Positions 42,951 through 51,840 of a DNA stretch of 64,000 bases are shown here, in pieces. Both the position numbers and the translations under genes were made by a program. Numbering within the stretch: the stretch's first letter is position 1; each line of letters opens with the position of its first letter. The notes under the pieces were generated by a model. The model ran no database searches. It saw only the letters and a list, made by a program, of their open reading frames with translations, and was not told the DNA's origin. Source of the stretch: an uncultured Bacilli bacterium (GTDB lineage Bacteria; Bacillota_I; Bacilli_A; RF39; UBA660); assembly GCA_944329375.1 (NCBI GenBank), contig CALVIB010000001.1, forward strand, positions 1 to 64,000. The letters run 5' to 3'.

Positions 42951-43875
42951 TTTCGGGATAATAAATTGAATTAAAATCGTGTCCATTTTTATCTAATTTC
43001 ATTAATTCATCAGTTGTAATAAGGAAAAATCTATGTAATAAAATATTAGAGCCATCAGTAGTAACTGGGTCATCCCAAGTTAAATCTAAATGTAACCACT
43101 CGCCATTTAAATAAACTAGATTCCAAATATGGTTAGAATTAGATATCTTATAATTAGGAACCCCTAATTTATCCAAATATATTTTCATGGCATCACTATA
43201 CCCACTACATAAAGCAATTCCATCAATTAAAGGTCCAGTAGCTTTATGAGAATTATTATTTTCACTATCATTACCATTTTCAATCGCTTTAGCGCGTTCT
43301 TTATCATAAACACTATTATTAATCAAATAATCATGAAAAGCTTTAATTTTATCTCTAACATTCATATTATCTTTAATATTAGTAGTTTCAAATTCAGCAA
43401 TCTTACTTTCAATTTTTCTAATTTCTTCATCAGAATATAACTTGTCGGTAGTCATATTAACTTCGCCATAAGTCGTAATTTTAAAATAAACTCGCTCATA
43501 ACTGTTATAAGGGGATACAAAATTGTTGATAGTTGATAATAAAACTTGGTCACGTGAAATATTCTCAAGTTCATCTAAACAGCCATCATAACTTTTATCA
43601 CAGTAAAAAGTAAAATCACTAATACCATGATTTAAAACAGTGTATATAACATTTAAAATACCTTGTCTATTTTTAACATGAAAATCATTAGTTTCTTTGA
43701 CAAAACCAAATTCATAATTATTAAAATTTACTTCAGTATCATTTGGTAAAGTAACTTCTTTGTTTTGAACAGCTGAACTCATCACAAAATTGACAATATC
43801 TTCTTTATAAGTAAAGCAAAATATAAAGAGTATACAAAACAAAATAGTTGTATAAAAACCACGGAACTTCTTCAT
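42937..43875 (-). CDS. membrane-anchored transglutaminase-like protein
   Basis: A 312-residue protein with an N-terminal membrane helix (about 7-23) and an extracellular transglutaminase-like fold carrying a complete Cys-His-Asp triad: Cys223 in GIALCSGYSDAMK, His249 in NSNHIWNLVYLNG and Asp near 264 in HLDLTWDDP. Such proteins act as peptidases or cross-linkers at the cell surface; the substrate is unknown. ATG 43875 has GGAGGG upstream. It is the second gene after rpsT (31-base gap). Confidence 0.85.
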   Translation of the reverse strand: MKKFRGFYTTILFCILFIFCFTYKEDIVNFVMSSAVQNKEVTLPNDTEVNFNNYEFGFVKETNDFHVKNRQGILNVIYTVLNHGISDFTFYCDKSYDGCLDELENISRDQVLLSTINNFVSPYNSYERVYFKITTYGEVNMTTDKLYSDEEIRKIESKIAEFETTNIKDNMNVRDKIKAFHDYLINNSVYDKERAKAIENGNDSENNNSHKATGPLIDGIALCSGYSDAMKIYLDKLGVPNYKISNSNHIWNLVYLNGEWLHLDLTWDDPVTTDGSNILLHRFFLITTDELMKLDKNGHDFNSIYYPETKTS

Positions 43876-43906
43876 TAAATCCCTCCTTATAAAATAAAAA
43901 AGTAAA

Positions 43907-44170
43907 TTACTCCATCGCATTTACTTTCTTTGTTAATCTTGATTTTTTACGAGCACTAGTGTTTTTAGCGATTACTCCAGCTCCAGCTGCCTTGTCGATT
44001 CTTTTAATGGCAGTTTTTAAATTAGCTTCAGCTTGTGCCTTATCTTTTTTAGCAATAGCTCTTAAAGTGTTTTTAACAGCAGTTTTCGCACTAGCAGAAT
44101 ATTCATTGTTTCTTGCTTCTTTTTTAATATTTACAGAAATTCTTTTTTTCGCATTCTTTAAGTTGGCCAT
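43907..44170 (-). CDS. rpsT: 30S ribosomal protein S20
   Basis: S20 binds 16S rRNA; 87 residues. The sequence MANLKNAKKRISVNIKKEAR, KTAVKNTLRA and IAKNTSARKKSRLTKKV is typical. ATG 44170 is preceded by GGAGGTGAAATT. Its divergent arrangement with gpr-spoIIP is the same as in B. subtilis. Confidence 0.97.
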   Translation of the reverse strand: MANLKNAKKRISVNIKKEARNNEYSASAKTAVKNTLRAIAKKDKAQAEANLKTAIKRIDKAAGAGVIAKNTSARKKSRLTKKVNAME

Positions 44171-44199
44171 AATTTCACCTCCAAGCCACATGTACAACC

Positions 44200-44228
44200 A
44201 TTTTAACAAAAATAACATGAAAAAGCAA
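44200..44228 (-). promoter_or_regulatory. promoter of rpsT
   Basis: Minus strand TTGCTT (44223-44228), 17 bases, TAAAAT (44200-44205) with TGT before the -10. Confidence 0.65.
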
Positions 44229-44321
44229 CATTTTTCCAATACTTTTTAGCCAAAAAAGAAAACAAACCTAAAAACAGTATAATTTTTTAACATATACAAA
44301 AAATAAAACTGAGGTGATTAC

Positions 44322-45326
44322 ATGGCTCATGAAGTCGATTTAAAAAATAACATTTTAAGAACAGACCTAGCTGTTGAACTAGTCAAAAGAGACCCTACTA
44401 AACAAATAGATGATATAAAAATCACAAATATTACTCTAACTGAAGAAGAAGCTAAACAGATAAATAAAAAGAAAGGAAACTATACAACCATTGAGTTTGA
44501 AGATGTAACTGATTCAGAAAATCAAAAAAAATTAACCAGAATATTCAAAGAAGAATTGAGAAACATGCTTAAAACTCAAAATATAAAAGATGATGACATG
44601 TGTTTAGTTTTGGGATTAGGTAATGAAAAATCAACTCCCGATGCTCTAGGACCACTAGTTGTTTCTGAAACCTTAGTCACAAATTATATTTATCTATATG
44701 GCTCATTAGATAAAAACTACCGTAGAGTCTGCGCTTTATCTCCAGGTGTTATGGGCGAAACTGGTATAGAAACAAGTGATTTACTAAAAAGTATTGTTAA
44801 TACCACAAAACCAAACTTTGTTATAACCATTGATGCATTAGCCGCATCCTCAGTAGAAAGAGTAAATAAAACTATTCAAATGACAGATTCTGGCATAAAT
44901 CCAGGCAGTGGGGTAGGTAATAAAAGAAAAGAAATATCTAAAGAAATATTAGGGATTCCCACCATCGCAATTGGCGTTCCAACCGTTGTCGATGCTGCTT
45001 CCATAGTCGCAGATACCATTAATTATCTTTATGAACATTTTGCTTATCAAACAGCTAATATAAATAATCCATCATCCAAACTAACCGCTAATGTCAACTA
45101 TCTAAAACTATCCAAAAAATATAAAATAGATAAAAAAGAAAAAGAAAAAATATTAGGAATGGTTGGAACATTGTCAGAAGATGAAACCAAAAAGTTAATT
45201 TATGAAATATTAAATCCTATTGGCTATAACTTAATGGTAACTCCAAAAGAAGAAGATTTTGTTATCGCTAAATTAGCTGAAGTCATAAGTGCAGGTTTAA
45301 ATGAAGCTCTTCATCAAGCAAAGTGA
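44322..45326 (+). CDS. gpr: germination protease GPR
   Basis: Endopeptidase that destroys small acid-soluble spore proteins at germination; 334 residues. It shows the pro-region motif RTDLAVE (residues 13-19, resembling the SASP cleavage site), GLGNEKSTPDALGPLVV, SPGVMGETGIETSDLL, FVITIDALAASSVERV (active-site Asp region), GINPGSGVGNKRKE and AIGVPTVVDAAS. Its presence implies SASP genes elsewhere in the genome. TATAAT at 44278-44283 may be a -10, but a forespore promoter is more likely and I cannot place one. Confidence 0.96.
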   Translation: MAHEVDLKNNILRTDLAVELVKRDPTKQIDDIKITNITLTEEEAKQINKKKGNYTTIEFEDVTDSENQKKLTRIFKEELRNMLKTQNIKDDDMCLVLGLGNEKSTPDALGPLVVSETLVTNYIYLYGSLDKNYRRVCALSPGVMGETGIETSDLLKSIVNTTKPNFVITIDALAASSVERVNKTIQMTDSGINPGSGVGNKRKEISKEILGIPTIAIGVPTVVDAASIVADTINYLYEHFAYQTANINNPSSKLTANVNYLKLSKKYKIDKKEKEKILGMVGTLSEDETKKLIYEILNPIGYNLMVTPKEEDFVIAKLAEVISAGLNEALHQAK

Positions 45327-45343
45327 AAAACTTTGTTTTTTTC
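45319..45343 (+). terminator. terminator after gpr
   Basis: CAAAGT / ACTTTG stem with a 5-base loop and T7. Confidence 0.75.
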
Positions 45344-45396
45344 TACATTTTATTTGTAAATCCTTTCATATAATTAAAAAAACGGAGGGATTAAGC

Positions 45397-46347
45397 ATGC
45401 AAAAAATAAAATTAAAGAAAAAACGGAGATTCAAATATAGATTAATCATATATGCCTTTATCATGTTTTTAGGTTATGAATTATCATTCAATATCATTAT
45501 GAATTTAAAACTAGTAAACTCAAACGAAGACTTTATCAAAGCCTTACTTGTAGATTCCAACTATCATCTTTTATATAAAAAAAAAGCCGATGATATTTTT
45601 ACCAAAATATTTTCTAAAATCATAGATGTCAATGAGCCTGTATCCATATTAGAAAATACCTTTCATTTTAAACCAAACACTAATATGACTTATGTAACTA
45701 ACCCTAAAATAGAAGAAGTGGAAAAACTAGAAGTAAACCCATCAGTATACATTTATAATACCCATCAAAGTGAAGCCTATCAGGGAAACTCGTTAGAAGG
45801 ATATAATATTAAACCAGGTGTCATGATGGCTTCGTATCTACTTCAAGATAAGTTGGCTAAACAAAATATCAAAGCTGATGTTATGGAAGATAACATTACC
45901 GATTATCTAAATTTAAATAATATGTCTTATAATAAAAGTTATATAGCTAGTAGAAAATTCTTAGAAGATGCTTTAAATAAATATAAAGATTATAAACTAA
46001 TCATTGATTTGCACAGAGATGCTTTGCCTAAAGATAAATCCACTGTCATAATAAATAATAAATCATGTGCTAAAATATCCTTTGTCATTGGAGTAGACCA
46101 TAATAACTATGAACAAAACTTAAATGTCGCAAACAAAATAAACGATAAAATAAAGCAAAAATATCCAACATTAACTAGAGGGATTATAAATAAAGGAGGC
46201 GAAGGCTCAAACGGTATATATAATCAAGATTTAAACCCTAATATAATTTTAATCGAAATAGGAGCCCAAGAAAATACCATAGATGAAGTATTAAACACCA
46301 TAGACCTTCTAGCCCCAATAATAGGAGAATATATAAATGAAACATAA
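45397..46347 (+). CDS. spoIIP: stage II sporulation protein P
   Basis: Membrane-anchored amidase/endopeptidase that degrades septal peptidoglycan during engulfment, working with SpoIID and SpoIIM. Residues 1-35 give a basic tail and one membrane helix. Catalytic motifs: YIYNTHQSEAY (His123), IIDLHRDALP (His206) and LIEIGAQENT (Glu287). Length 316 is slightly short. ATG 45397 has GGAGGG upstream. Order rpsT/gpr/spoIIP is as in B. subtilis. Confidence 0.95.
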   Translation: MQKIKLKKKRRFKYRLIIYAFIMFLGYELSFNIIMNLKLVNSNEDFIKALLVDSNYHLLYKKKADDIFTKIFSKIIDVNEPVSILENTFHFKPNTNMTYVTNPKIEEVEKLEVNPSVYIYNTHQSEAYQGNSLEGYNIKPGVMMASYLLQDKLAKQNIKADVMEDNITDYLNLNNMSYNKSYIASRKFLEDALNKYKDYKLIIDLHRDALPKDKSTVIINNKSCAKISFVIGVDHNNYEQNLNVANKINDKIKQKYPTLTRGIINKGGEGSNGIYNQDLNPNIILIEIGAQENTIDEVLNTIDLLAPIIGEYINET

Positions 46348-46669
46348 AAAATTAAATAGAATCTTTAAATACTGTATATTAATTAGTTTTGTAACCTTTT
46401 TTGCTTTATATTTATCCCAAAGTACAGGTTATTTTGAATATAGAAATAGTAAAAAAGTAGCCCTCACCAGCAAGCAGATAGAAAAATTCGAAGAGGATGT
46501 CAAAAACGGTAAAAACGTTGACATTGAAAAGTATATTGATGTAAATAATAAAAGTTATCAAAACTCCATTTCTAAAGCAGGTTTATCTATCTCTACCACC
46601 ACCGAAAAACTAATTCAAAAATTAATTAACGGAAGTTTCAAAGTTTTAGGCGATTTAGTAGGCGAGTAG
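46337..46669 (+). CDS. membrane protein after spoIIP (possible YqxA counterpart)
   Basis: A 110-residue protein with one N-terminal membrane helix (about 10-29) and an outer, helix-rich part ending SISTTTEKLIQKLINGSFKV. It overlaps spoIIP by 11 bases, so it is cotranslated and probably sporulation-related. In B. subtilis the same position holds yqxA (DUF3679), also a small single-pass protein. Equivalence is inferred from position and shape only. Confidence 0.6.
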   Translation: MKHKKLNRIFKYCILISFVTFFALYLSQSTGYFEYRNSKKVALTSKQIEKFEEDVKNGKNVDIEKYIDVNNKSYQNSISKAGLSISTTTEKLIQKLINGSFKVLGDLVGE

Positions 46670-46697
46670 CCTAGAAATATGTTATTATATTTCTAGG
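46670..46697 (+). promoter_or_regulatory. perfect 11-base inverted repeat covering the nfo ribosome-binding site
   Basis: CCTAGAAATAT, GTTATT, ATATTTCTAGG: an 11-base perfect stem whose last bases (AGG) are the start of AGGTGA, the Shine-Dalgarno of nfo. No T run follows, so it is not a normal terminator. It could hide the nfo site in mRNA or be a DNA operator. Confidence 0.55.
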
Positions 46698-46706
46698 TGA
46701 TTTTAA

Positions 46707-47627
46707 ATGGAAAAATTAATTATAGGTAGTCATGTATCGTTTACCCAAGAAGAAGGCTTGCTAGGCTCAGTTAAAGAAGCCTTGAGTTATGGAGAAAACA
46801 CCTTTATGTTCTATACAGGTGCCCCTCAAAATACCATTAGAGGAAAAATAGATGAAAATAAAACCATAGAAGCTCAAAAGTTAATGAAAGAAAATCACAT
46901 AGATATAAATGATGTCATAATTCATGCCCCATACATCATCAACCTAGCCAATAACAAAGATGAAGATAAATTTAATTTTGCCGTAAACTTTTTAAAACAA
47001 GAGTTAAAAAGAGCTCAAACATTAGGTATAAAAAAAGTAGTCCTTCATCCAGGAAGTCATGTCGGACTAGGTGTAGAAATAGGCTTAAAAAACATCATAA
47101 AAGGTTTAAACTTAGTTTTAGATGAAAAAACTGGTCCCATCATTTGCCTAGAAACCATGGCAGGCAAAGGAACTGAATTAGGTAAAACATTTGAAGAAAT
47201 TAAAACTATTATAGAGGGAACTCAAAATAGTCAAAGATTAATGGTGTGTCTAGATACTTGTCATTTAAATGATGCTGGATATAACGTTCAAAATTTTGAT
47301 GAATTATTAGATAACTTTGATAAAATAATCGGCTTAGATAAAATTGCCTGCATTCATATCAACGATAGTAAAAATAGCTTAGGAGCTCATAAAGATAGAC
47401 ATGAAAACATTGGCTTAGGTACCATCGGTTTTGAAAATCTAATAAAAATCATTTATCATGAAAAACTAAAAGAAGTTCCTAAAATTTTAGAAACTCCATA
47501 TATCAGTAAAGATGGTGGTAAAGATAGAACTTATCCACCATATAAAAAAGAAATAGAAATGATTAGACAAAAGAAATATAATGAAAACCTTTTAGAAGAT
47601 ATTAGAAAATATTATAGTAAATTGTGA
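46707..47627 (+). CDS. nfo: endonuclease IV
   Basis: AP endonuclease of base-excision repair, a three-zinc TIM barrel; 306 residues. Zinc-ligand motifs: GSHVSF, IIHAPYIINL, VLHPGSHVG, ICLETMAGKG, CLDTCHLNDAGY, IHINDSKNSLGAHKDRHENI. B. subtilis Nfo (YqfS) is made in the forespore under sigma-G and repairs spore DNA; location next to spoIIP fits such a role. Start ATG 46707. Confidence 0.96.
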   Translation: MEKLIIGSHVSFTQEEGLLGSVKEALSYGENTFMFYTGAPQNTIRGKIDENKTIEAQKLMKENHIDINDVIIHAPYIINLANNKDEDKFNFAVNFLKQELKRAQTLGIKKVVLHPGSHVGLGVEIGLKNIIKGLNLVLDEKTGPIICLETMAGKGTELGKTFEEIKTIIEGTQNSQRLMVCLDTCHLNDAGYNVQNFDELLDNFDKIIGLDKIACIHINDSKNSLGAHKDRHENIGLGTIGFENLIKIIYHEKLKEVPKILETPYISKDGGKDRTYPPYKKEIEMIRQKKYNENLLEDIRKYYSKL

Positions 47628-47869
47628 TATTTTTCAAAATAAACATCGAATAAATCTTTAATCTTTAAAAACTTATCTTTATCAATCTGATTTTCTAAAG
47701 AAACAAAATCTCTAGAATTTCCGTATAATATTTCTTCCCAATTATTTTGTAAATAGTGATATAATATATCTTGTTCTTTTTCTGTAAGCAATATATCATT
47801 TTTCAAAGCAAAAGCATAAATATCTTTTTTTCTAATATTTTGAATATAATTTTCAATAAGTTTATGCAT
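47612..47869 (-). CDS. DUF2624 (YqfT-like) protein
   Basis: An 85-residue helical protein: IQNIRKKDIYAFALKNDILL followed by TEKEQDILYHYLQNN matches the DUF2624/YqfT pattern (short helix, then a ladder like 'ITPxxLLxYAxxYxIxLT'). In B. subtilis yqfT is next to nfo (yqfS), so context agrees; here the two genes converge and overlap by 16 bases. The function is unknown. AGGGGGAATTT precedes ATG. Confidence 0.7.
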   Translation of the reverse strand: MHKLIENYIQNIRKKDIYAFALKNDILLTEKEQDILYHYLQNNWEEILYGNSRDFVSLENQIDKDKFLKIKDLFDVYFEKYHNLL

Positions 47870-47919
47870 AAATTCCCCCTATAATAAAATATGTTAAAAA
47901 TAAAGTGAGGTGACAAAAA

Positions 47920-50049
47920 GTGAAAATAAACTCTTTAAAACAAAAAATAAAAGATATCCAAAACAAAAGAAAATCATCATTAAAAATATCTAAAAGACAA
48001 AGCAAACAAACTTATAACTTTAATACATATAAAGTAAATAAAGATATAAAAGTCGAAATAGAAAAGCGCTATAACATATTAAATGTCATCATCATTCTAG
48101 CTCTTTTAATTCTAGTTGTATCACTTTTTGTTGTCCAAGTAGTTGGTAAAGAAAAATATCAAGTAGAACTAGAAAACCTAACAAAAACAGTAATCTATGG
48201 CGAAACCGCTCCAAGAGGAAGAATATATGATAGAAATGGAAAACTAATTGTCGATAACATTCCATCTAAAGTAATATATTATAAAAAACCATCAGGCATA
48301 ACAACAAAAGAAGAAATAAAAATAGCCTATAAACTCGCAAATATGATAGAATTAGATTTTTCAAAATTAAATGACTATGATTTTAGAAACTTTTGGATAA
48401 AAAATAATCCCAAAAAAGCTAAATCCAAAATAACCGATGAAGAATGGCAAAAATTAGAAGAAAGAAAACTAACAAATGATGAAATTTATCAGCTAGAAAT
48501 AGACAGAATAACGCCTGAAGAACTAGCTGAATATAATGATTTAGATAAAAAAGCTGCCTATATATACACCCTTATGAATACAGGATATTCGTATGATGAA
48601 AAAACAATTAAAAATGAAAATGTTACCGATGAAGAATATGCCTTGGTTTCAGAAAATATCAGTGAATTAAAAGGTATAAACACAAAACTAGATTGGGAAA
48701 GAACATACCCATATGGAACTGTCTTCAGAAGTATTCTAGGTAACGTATCATCAAGTAAAAGCGGTATACCAGCCGAACAAAAAGATTATTATTTAAAAAA
48801 AGGTTATAGCTTAGATGATAGAGTAGGAACTAGTAACTTAGAATACCAATATGAAGATATATTAAAAGGTAAAAAAAATAAATATGAAGTTATGAATGAT
48901 GGCTCATATAAATTAATTGAAGAAGGAAAAAGAGGTAATGACATTGTCTTAACTATTGATATTGAACTTCAAAAAGCCTTAGAGGAAATACTAACAGAGG
49001 AAGTCTTGAATGCTAAAAAAGAAGCCAATACCGAATATTATGAAGGTTCATTTGTTATCATAAGTGACCCTAAAACTGGCGAAATATTAGCCATGGCTGG
49101 AAAAAAATTAAAACAAAATGATGATGGGACATATAGTGTTATTGATTTTACTTCAGGAATAACTCAATCAACCGCTGTTATGGGCTCTGTTGTCAAAGGT
49201 GCTAGCCACATAGTAGGTTATAATACAGGAGCCCTAAAAATAGGCGAAGTAAGATACGATAACTGTGTAAAAATTGCCGCTACTCCTGAAAAATGTTCAT
49301 GGAAATACTTAGGTAGACTAAATGACATAACAGCTCTAGCTCAATCATCCAATACCTATCAGTACTATACCGCTATAAAAGTAGGTAAAGGAAACTATCA
49401 ATATAATAAACCATTAGTTATCGATAAAGAAGCTTTTAACACATATAGAAATACCTTTGCTGAATTTGGATTAGGTGTAAAAACAGGAATTGACCTGCCA
49501 AATGAAATAACAGGTTTAAAAGGTTCCAACACCACTTCAGGTTTATTATTAGACTTTTCAATTGGTCAGTATGATAACTATACTCCAATCCAGTTATCAC
49601 AGTACATAAATACAATAGCCAATAATGGCACTAGAATGACACCTTATTTATATAAAGGATTATATAATGATAAAACAAGTTATGACCAAAACAAAAAAGA
49701 ACTAAATAAAGTAAATACTGAAGCAAAATACATGGATAGAGTTCATGAAGGCTTTAGAGCAGTAATGACTTATGGTTTAGGTAAAGGATATATAGATGAA
49801 GTATATAAACCAGCTGGAAAAACTGGAACAAGCCAAAGCTTTGTCGATACTAATGACGATGGAAAAATAGATAAAGAAACTATCAGTACCACCTTCGTTG
49901 CTTATGCACCATATGATAATCCTAAAGTAACATTTACCATAGTTTCTCCAAACATATCGAGACCAGATGGCAAAACCGACCACCAATCATCCATAAATAA
50001 GCGCTTAACTAATAGAGTTTCTAAAAAATACTTTGAATTTTACCCATAA
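47920..50049 (+). CDS. class B penicillin-binding protein (PBP2/PbpA type)
   Basis: Monofunctional transpeptidase of 709 residues. A 50-residue basic cytoplasmic N-terminus and one membrane helix (about 54-74) precede the dimerisation domain (APRGRIYDRNGKLI) and the transpeptidase domain: SxxK is SVVK in MGSVVKGAS, then SSN in AQSSNTYQYY and KTGTS. There are no PASTA repeats, so it is more like elongation PBP2A/PbpH than SpoVD. The start is GTG 47920 behind GTGAGGTGA. Confidence 0.92.
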   Translation: MKINSLKQKIKDIQNKRKSSLKISKRQSKQTYNFNTYKVNKDIKVEIEKRYNILNVIIILALLILVVSLFVVQVVGKEKYQVELENLTKTVIYGETAPRGRIYDRNGKLIVDNIPSKVIYYKKPSGITTKEEIKIAYKLANMIELDFSKLNDYDFRNFWIKNNPKKAKSKITDEEWQKLEERKLTNDEIYQLEIDRITPEELAEYNDLDKKAAYIYTLMNTGYSYDEKTIKNENVTDEEYALVSENISELKGINTKLDWERTYPYGTVFRSILGNVSSSKSGIPAEQKDYYLKKGYSLDDRVGTSNLEYQYEDILKGKKNKYEVMNDGSYKLIEEGKRGNDIVLTIDIELQKALEEILTEEVLNAKKEANTEYYEGSFVIISDPKTGEILAMAGKKLKQNDDGTYSVIDFTSGITQSTAVMGSVVKGASHIVGYNTGALKIGEVRYDNCVKIAATPEKCSWKYLGRLNDITALAQSSNTYQYYTAIKVGKGNYQYNKPLVIDKEAFNTYRNTFAEFGLGVKTGIDLPNEITGLKGSNTTSGLLLDFSIGQYDNYTPIQLSQYINTIANNGTRMTPYLYKGLYNDKTSYDQNKKELNKVNTEAKYMDRVHEGFRAVMTYGLGKGYIDEVYKPAGKTGTSQSFVDTNDDGKIDKETISTTFVAYAPYDNPKVTFTIVSPNISRPDGKTDHQSSINKRLTNRVSKKYFEFYP

Positions 50050-50060
50050 TTTGATATAAT
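50033..50060 (+). promoter_or_regulatory. promoter of rpmG-efp
   Basis: TTGAAT (50033-50038), 16 bases, TATAAT (50055-50060) preceded by TGA; it lies at the end of the PBP gene. Confidence 0.65.
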
Positions 50061-50091
50061 GTTATAAGAAATGCGAAAAGGAGGGATAATC

Positions 50092-50259
50092 ATGGCTAAA
50101 AAAGGCGAAGTTAGAGATAACATCACTTTAGTATGCAGTGTGTGTAAAAGTGAAAATTACCGTGTAGAAAAAAACAAAAGGAACACACCAGAAAGATTAA
50201 AATTAAACAAATATTGCCCTAAATGTCAAAAACATACAGAGCACAATGAGAAAAAATAA
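50092..50259 (+). CDS. rpmG: 50S ribosomal protein L33
   Basis: A 55-residue L33 of the zinc-binding type: two CxxC pairs (CSVC at about 16-19 and CPKC near 43-46), RDNITLVCSVC and RNTPERLKLNKYCPKC. ATG 50092 is preceded by GGAGGG; an in-frame ATG 21 bases earlier has no site. efp follows after 16 bases. Confidence 0.95.
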   Translation: MAKKGEVRDNITLVCSVCKSENYRVEKNKRNTPERLKLNKYCPKCQKHTEHNEKK

Positions 50260-50275
50260 TTCATGGAGGTAAAGT

Positions 50276-50833
50276 ATGATAAACATTAATGATATTAAAA
50301 ACGGAATGACTGTTTTAATTGATGGAAACATCTATTTAATTGTAGAGTTCCAACACGTTAAGCCAGGAAAAGGTCCAGCCTTTGTCCGCATCAAACTAAA
50401 AAATTTGCGAACTGGTTCAACAATTGAACAAACATTCAATACAAACATTAAATTTGAAAAAGCTATCATTGAAAAAAAACCAATGCAATATTTATATAGT
50501 AATGGAAATATGTACAATTTCATGAATATGGAAACATATGAACAAATTGATTTGGCTAAAGAGAACTTAGGCGATAACGCAAAATTCTTAAAAGAAGGAT
50601 TAGAAGTTGAAGTTACATTTTATAAAGGAGAAGTATTAGGCATTAATCTACCTGAAAAAATCGAATATGAAGTAACCGAAACTGAACCAGCTGTTAAGGG
50701 AAATACCGCAACTAATGCTACTAAAGAAGCAACTTTAGAAAACGGTTTAACAGTAAAAGTTCCTTTATTTATAAGTTCAAATGAACGTATAATTGTTTCA
50801 ACCAAAGATGGAAAATACGATTCCAGAGCATAA
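50276..50833 (+). CDS. efp: elongation factor P
   Basis: EF-P relieves ribosome stalling at proline runs. All three beta-barrel domains are present in 185 residues: KOW-like domain I with the tip PGKGPAFVRIKL (Lys32 region, the residue modified in many bacteria), domain II and the C-terminal S1-like domain (TLENGLTVKVPLFI). Strong GGAGGT before ATG. Confidence 0.96.
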   Translation: MININDIKNGMTVLIDGNIYLIVEFQHVKPGKGPAFVRIKLKNLRTGSTIEQTFNTNIKFEKAIIEKKPMQYLYSNGNMYNFMNMETYEQIDLAKENLGDNAKFLKEGLEVEVTFYKGEVLGINLPEKIEYEVTETEPAVKGNTATNATKEATLENGLTVKVPLFISSNERIIVSTKDGKYDSRA

Positions 50834-50863
50834 GGTTTTATAAAAGAATAAAGAGGTGGAAAT

Positions 50864-51736
50864 ATGTTAGAAAAAGAAAGATTTTTAGCAATTAAAAAAT
50901 TAGCACGCGATATTAGAGAAGATAATAAAAAACTATTTAAATCATTTAAAAAAATGCCATTCGATGAAGCAGTAGAAAATAAAAATTCCTTTATAAAGTC
51001 TGTTATTGAAAACATGAATATTGCCTTTAGTGATGGTGAACAGGGTAGGGAAGAAAAACAGATGTTTAGAGCAAACATCTTAATACCAGATGATAAAGAG
51101 TTTTATGAAAGCTATACTGAAGATAAAAACATTCGTAATTTAATGAACAAATATGCCGTAAGCATTGAAGATATCATGAGTAAAATTACCGAATTAAATA
51201 TTTATAGTAAGTATTTAGATGAACAAGAATCTGAAGAAAAACCAACCTTTGTCGATGAAATGATTAAAATCTCTCCAAAAGAAGCTGAAAGTTTATTAGA
51301 TGAAATTGATAACTTATCATCAGTTATGGAAGATTTAGACTTAGAAAGTGCTCCAAAAGAGAGTAAACCAGAACTTTTAAAGCCTGAAAATAAACCAACT
51401 GTTGAAACAGATGTAGAAGAAGATTCGTTTGATGATATAACATCAGCTGTATCAAACTTTGTAAATAAATTTGAAAACATGCAAAGTGAAATGGATGCTA
51501 AAGATGAGAAAATAAGAAAATTACAACTAGAAATAGAAAAATTAGACCAAATAAGTAATGATGCTTCAAAAGAAAAAGAGGAAATAAATAGTGAATTATC
51601 TAATTTAAAAGAAGAAGTATCTAAATATCGTACAGAAAATGAAAAATTAGAAAGAGAAAATGAAAACTTAAAAGCAAAATTAGCTAAAAGTTCTGAAATT
51701 TTAAATAAAATATATCAAAGTATTTCAAAAAAATAA
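50864..51736 (+). CDS. hypothetical coiled-coil protein
   Basis: A 290-residue acidic soluble protein I do not recognise. Residues 1-130 are helical; 150-190 are low-complexity (Glu/Pro/Lys); 195-285 form a long coiled coil (KIRKLQLEIEKLD, ELSNLKEEVSKYRTENEKLE). It has no signal or membrane part. AGAGGTGG precedes ATG. It ends at a strong terminator just before the T7SS genes, so it is likely part of the efp transcript and not of the secretion locus. Confidence 0.65.
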   Translation: MLEKERFLAIKKLARDIREDNKKLFKSFKKMPFDEAVENKNSFIKSVIENMNIAFSDGEQGREEKQMFRANILIPDDKEFYESYTEDKNIRNLMNKYAVSIEDIMSKITELNIYSKYLDEQESEEKPTFVDEMIKISPKEAESLLDEIDNLSSVMEDLDLESAPKESKPELLKPENKPTVETDVEEDSFDDITSAVSNFVNKFENMQSEMDAKDEKIRKLQLEIEKLDQISNDASKEKEEINSELSNLKEEVSKYRTENEKLERENENLKAKLAKSSEILNKIYQSISKK

Positions 51737-51771
51737 AAAACAAGTGAAAATTCCAAAATCACTTGTTTTTA
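51735..51771 (+). terminator. terminator before the T7SS locus
   Basis: AAAACAAGTGA / TCACTTGTTTT stem over an 11-base loop plus T run. Confidence 0.9.
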
Positions 51772-51783
51772 TTTGCTTTATTA

Positions 51784-51792
51784 TGATAAAAT
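51784..51792 (+). promoter_or_regulatory. possible essC promoter
   Basis: TGATAAAAT is an extended -10, 49 bases before essC; TTGTTT in the terminator tail could be the -35 (18-base spacer). Confidence 0.4.
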
Positions 51793-51840
51793 GATAATGA
51801 AAATAGATAAAAGATAATAAAGCATAAACGAGGTGTAAAT

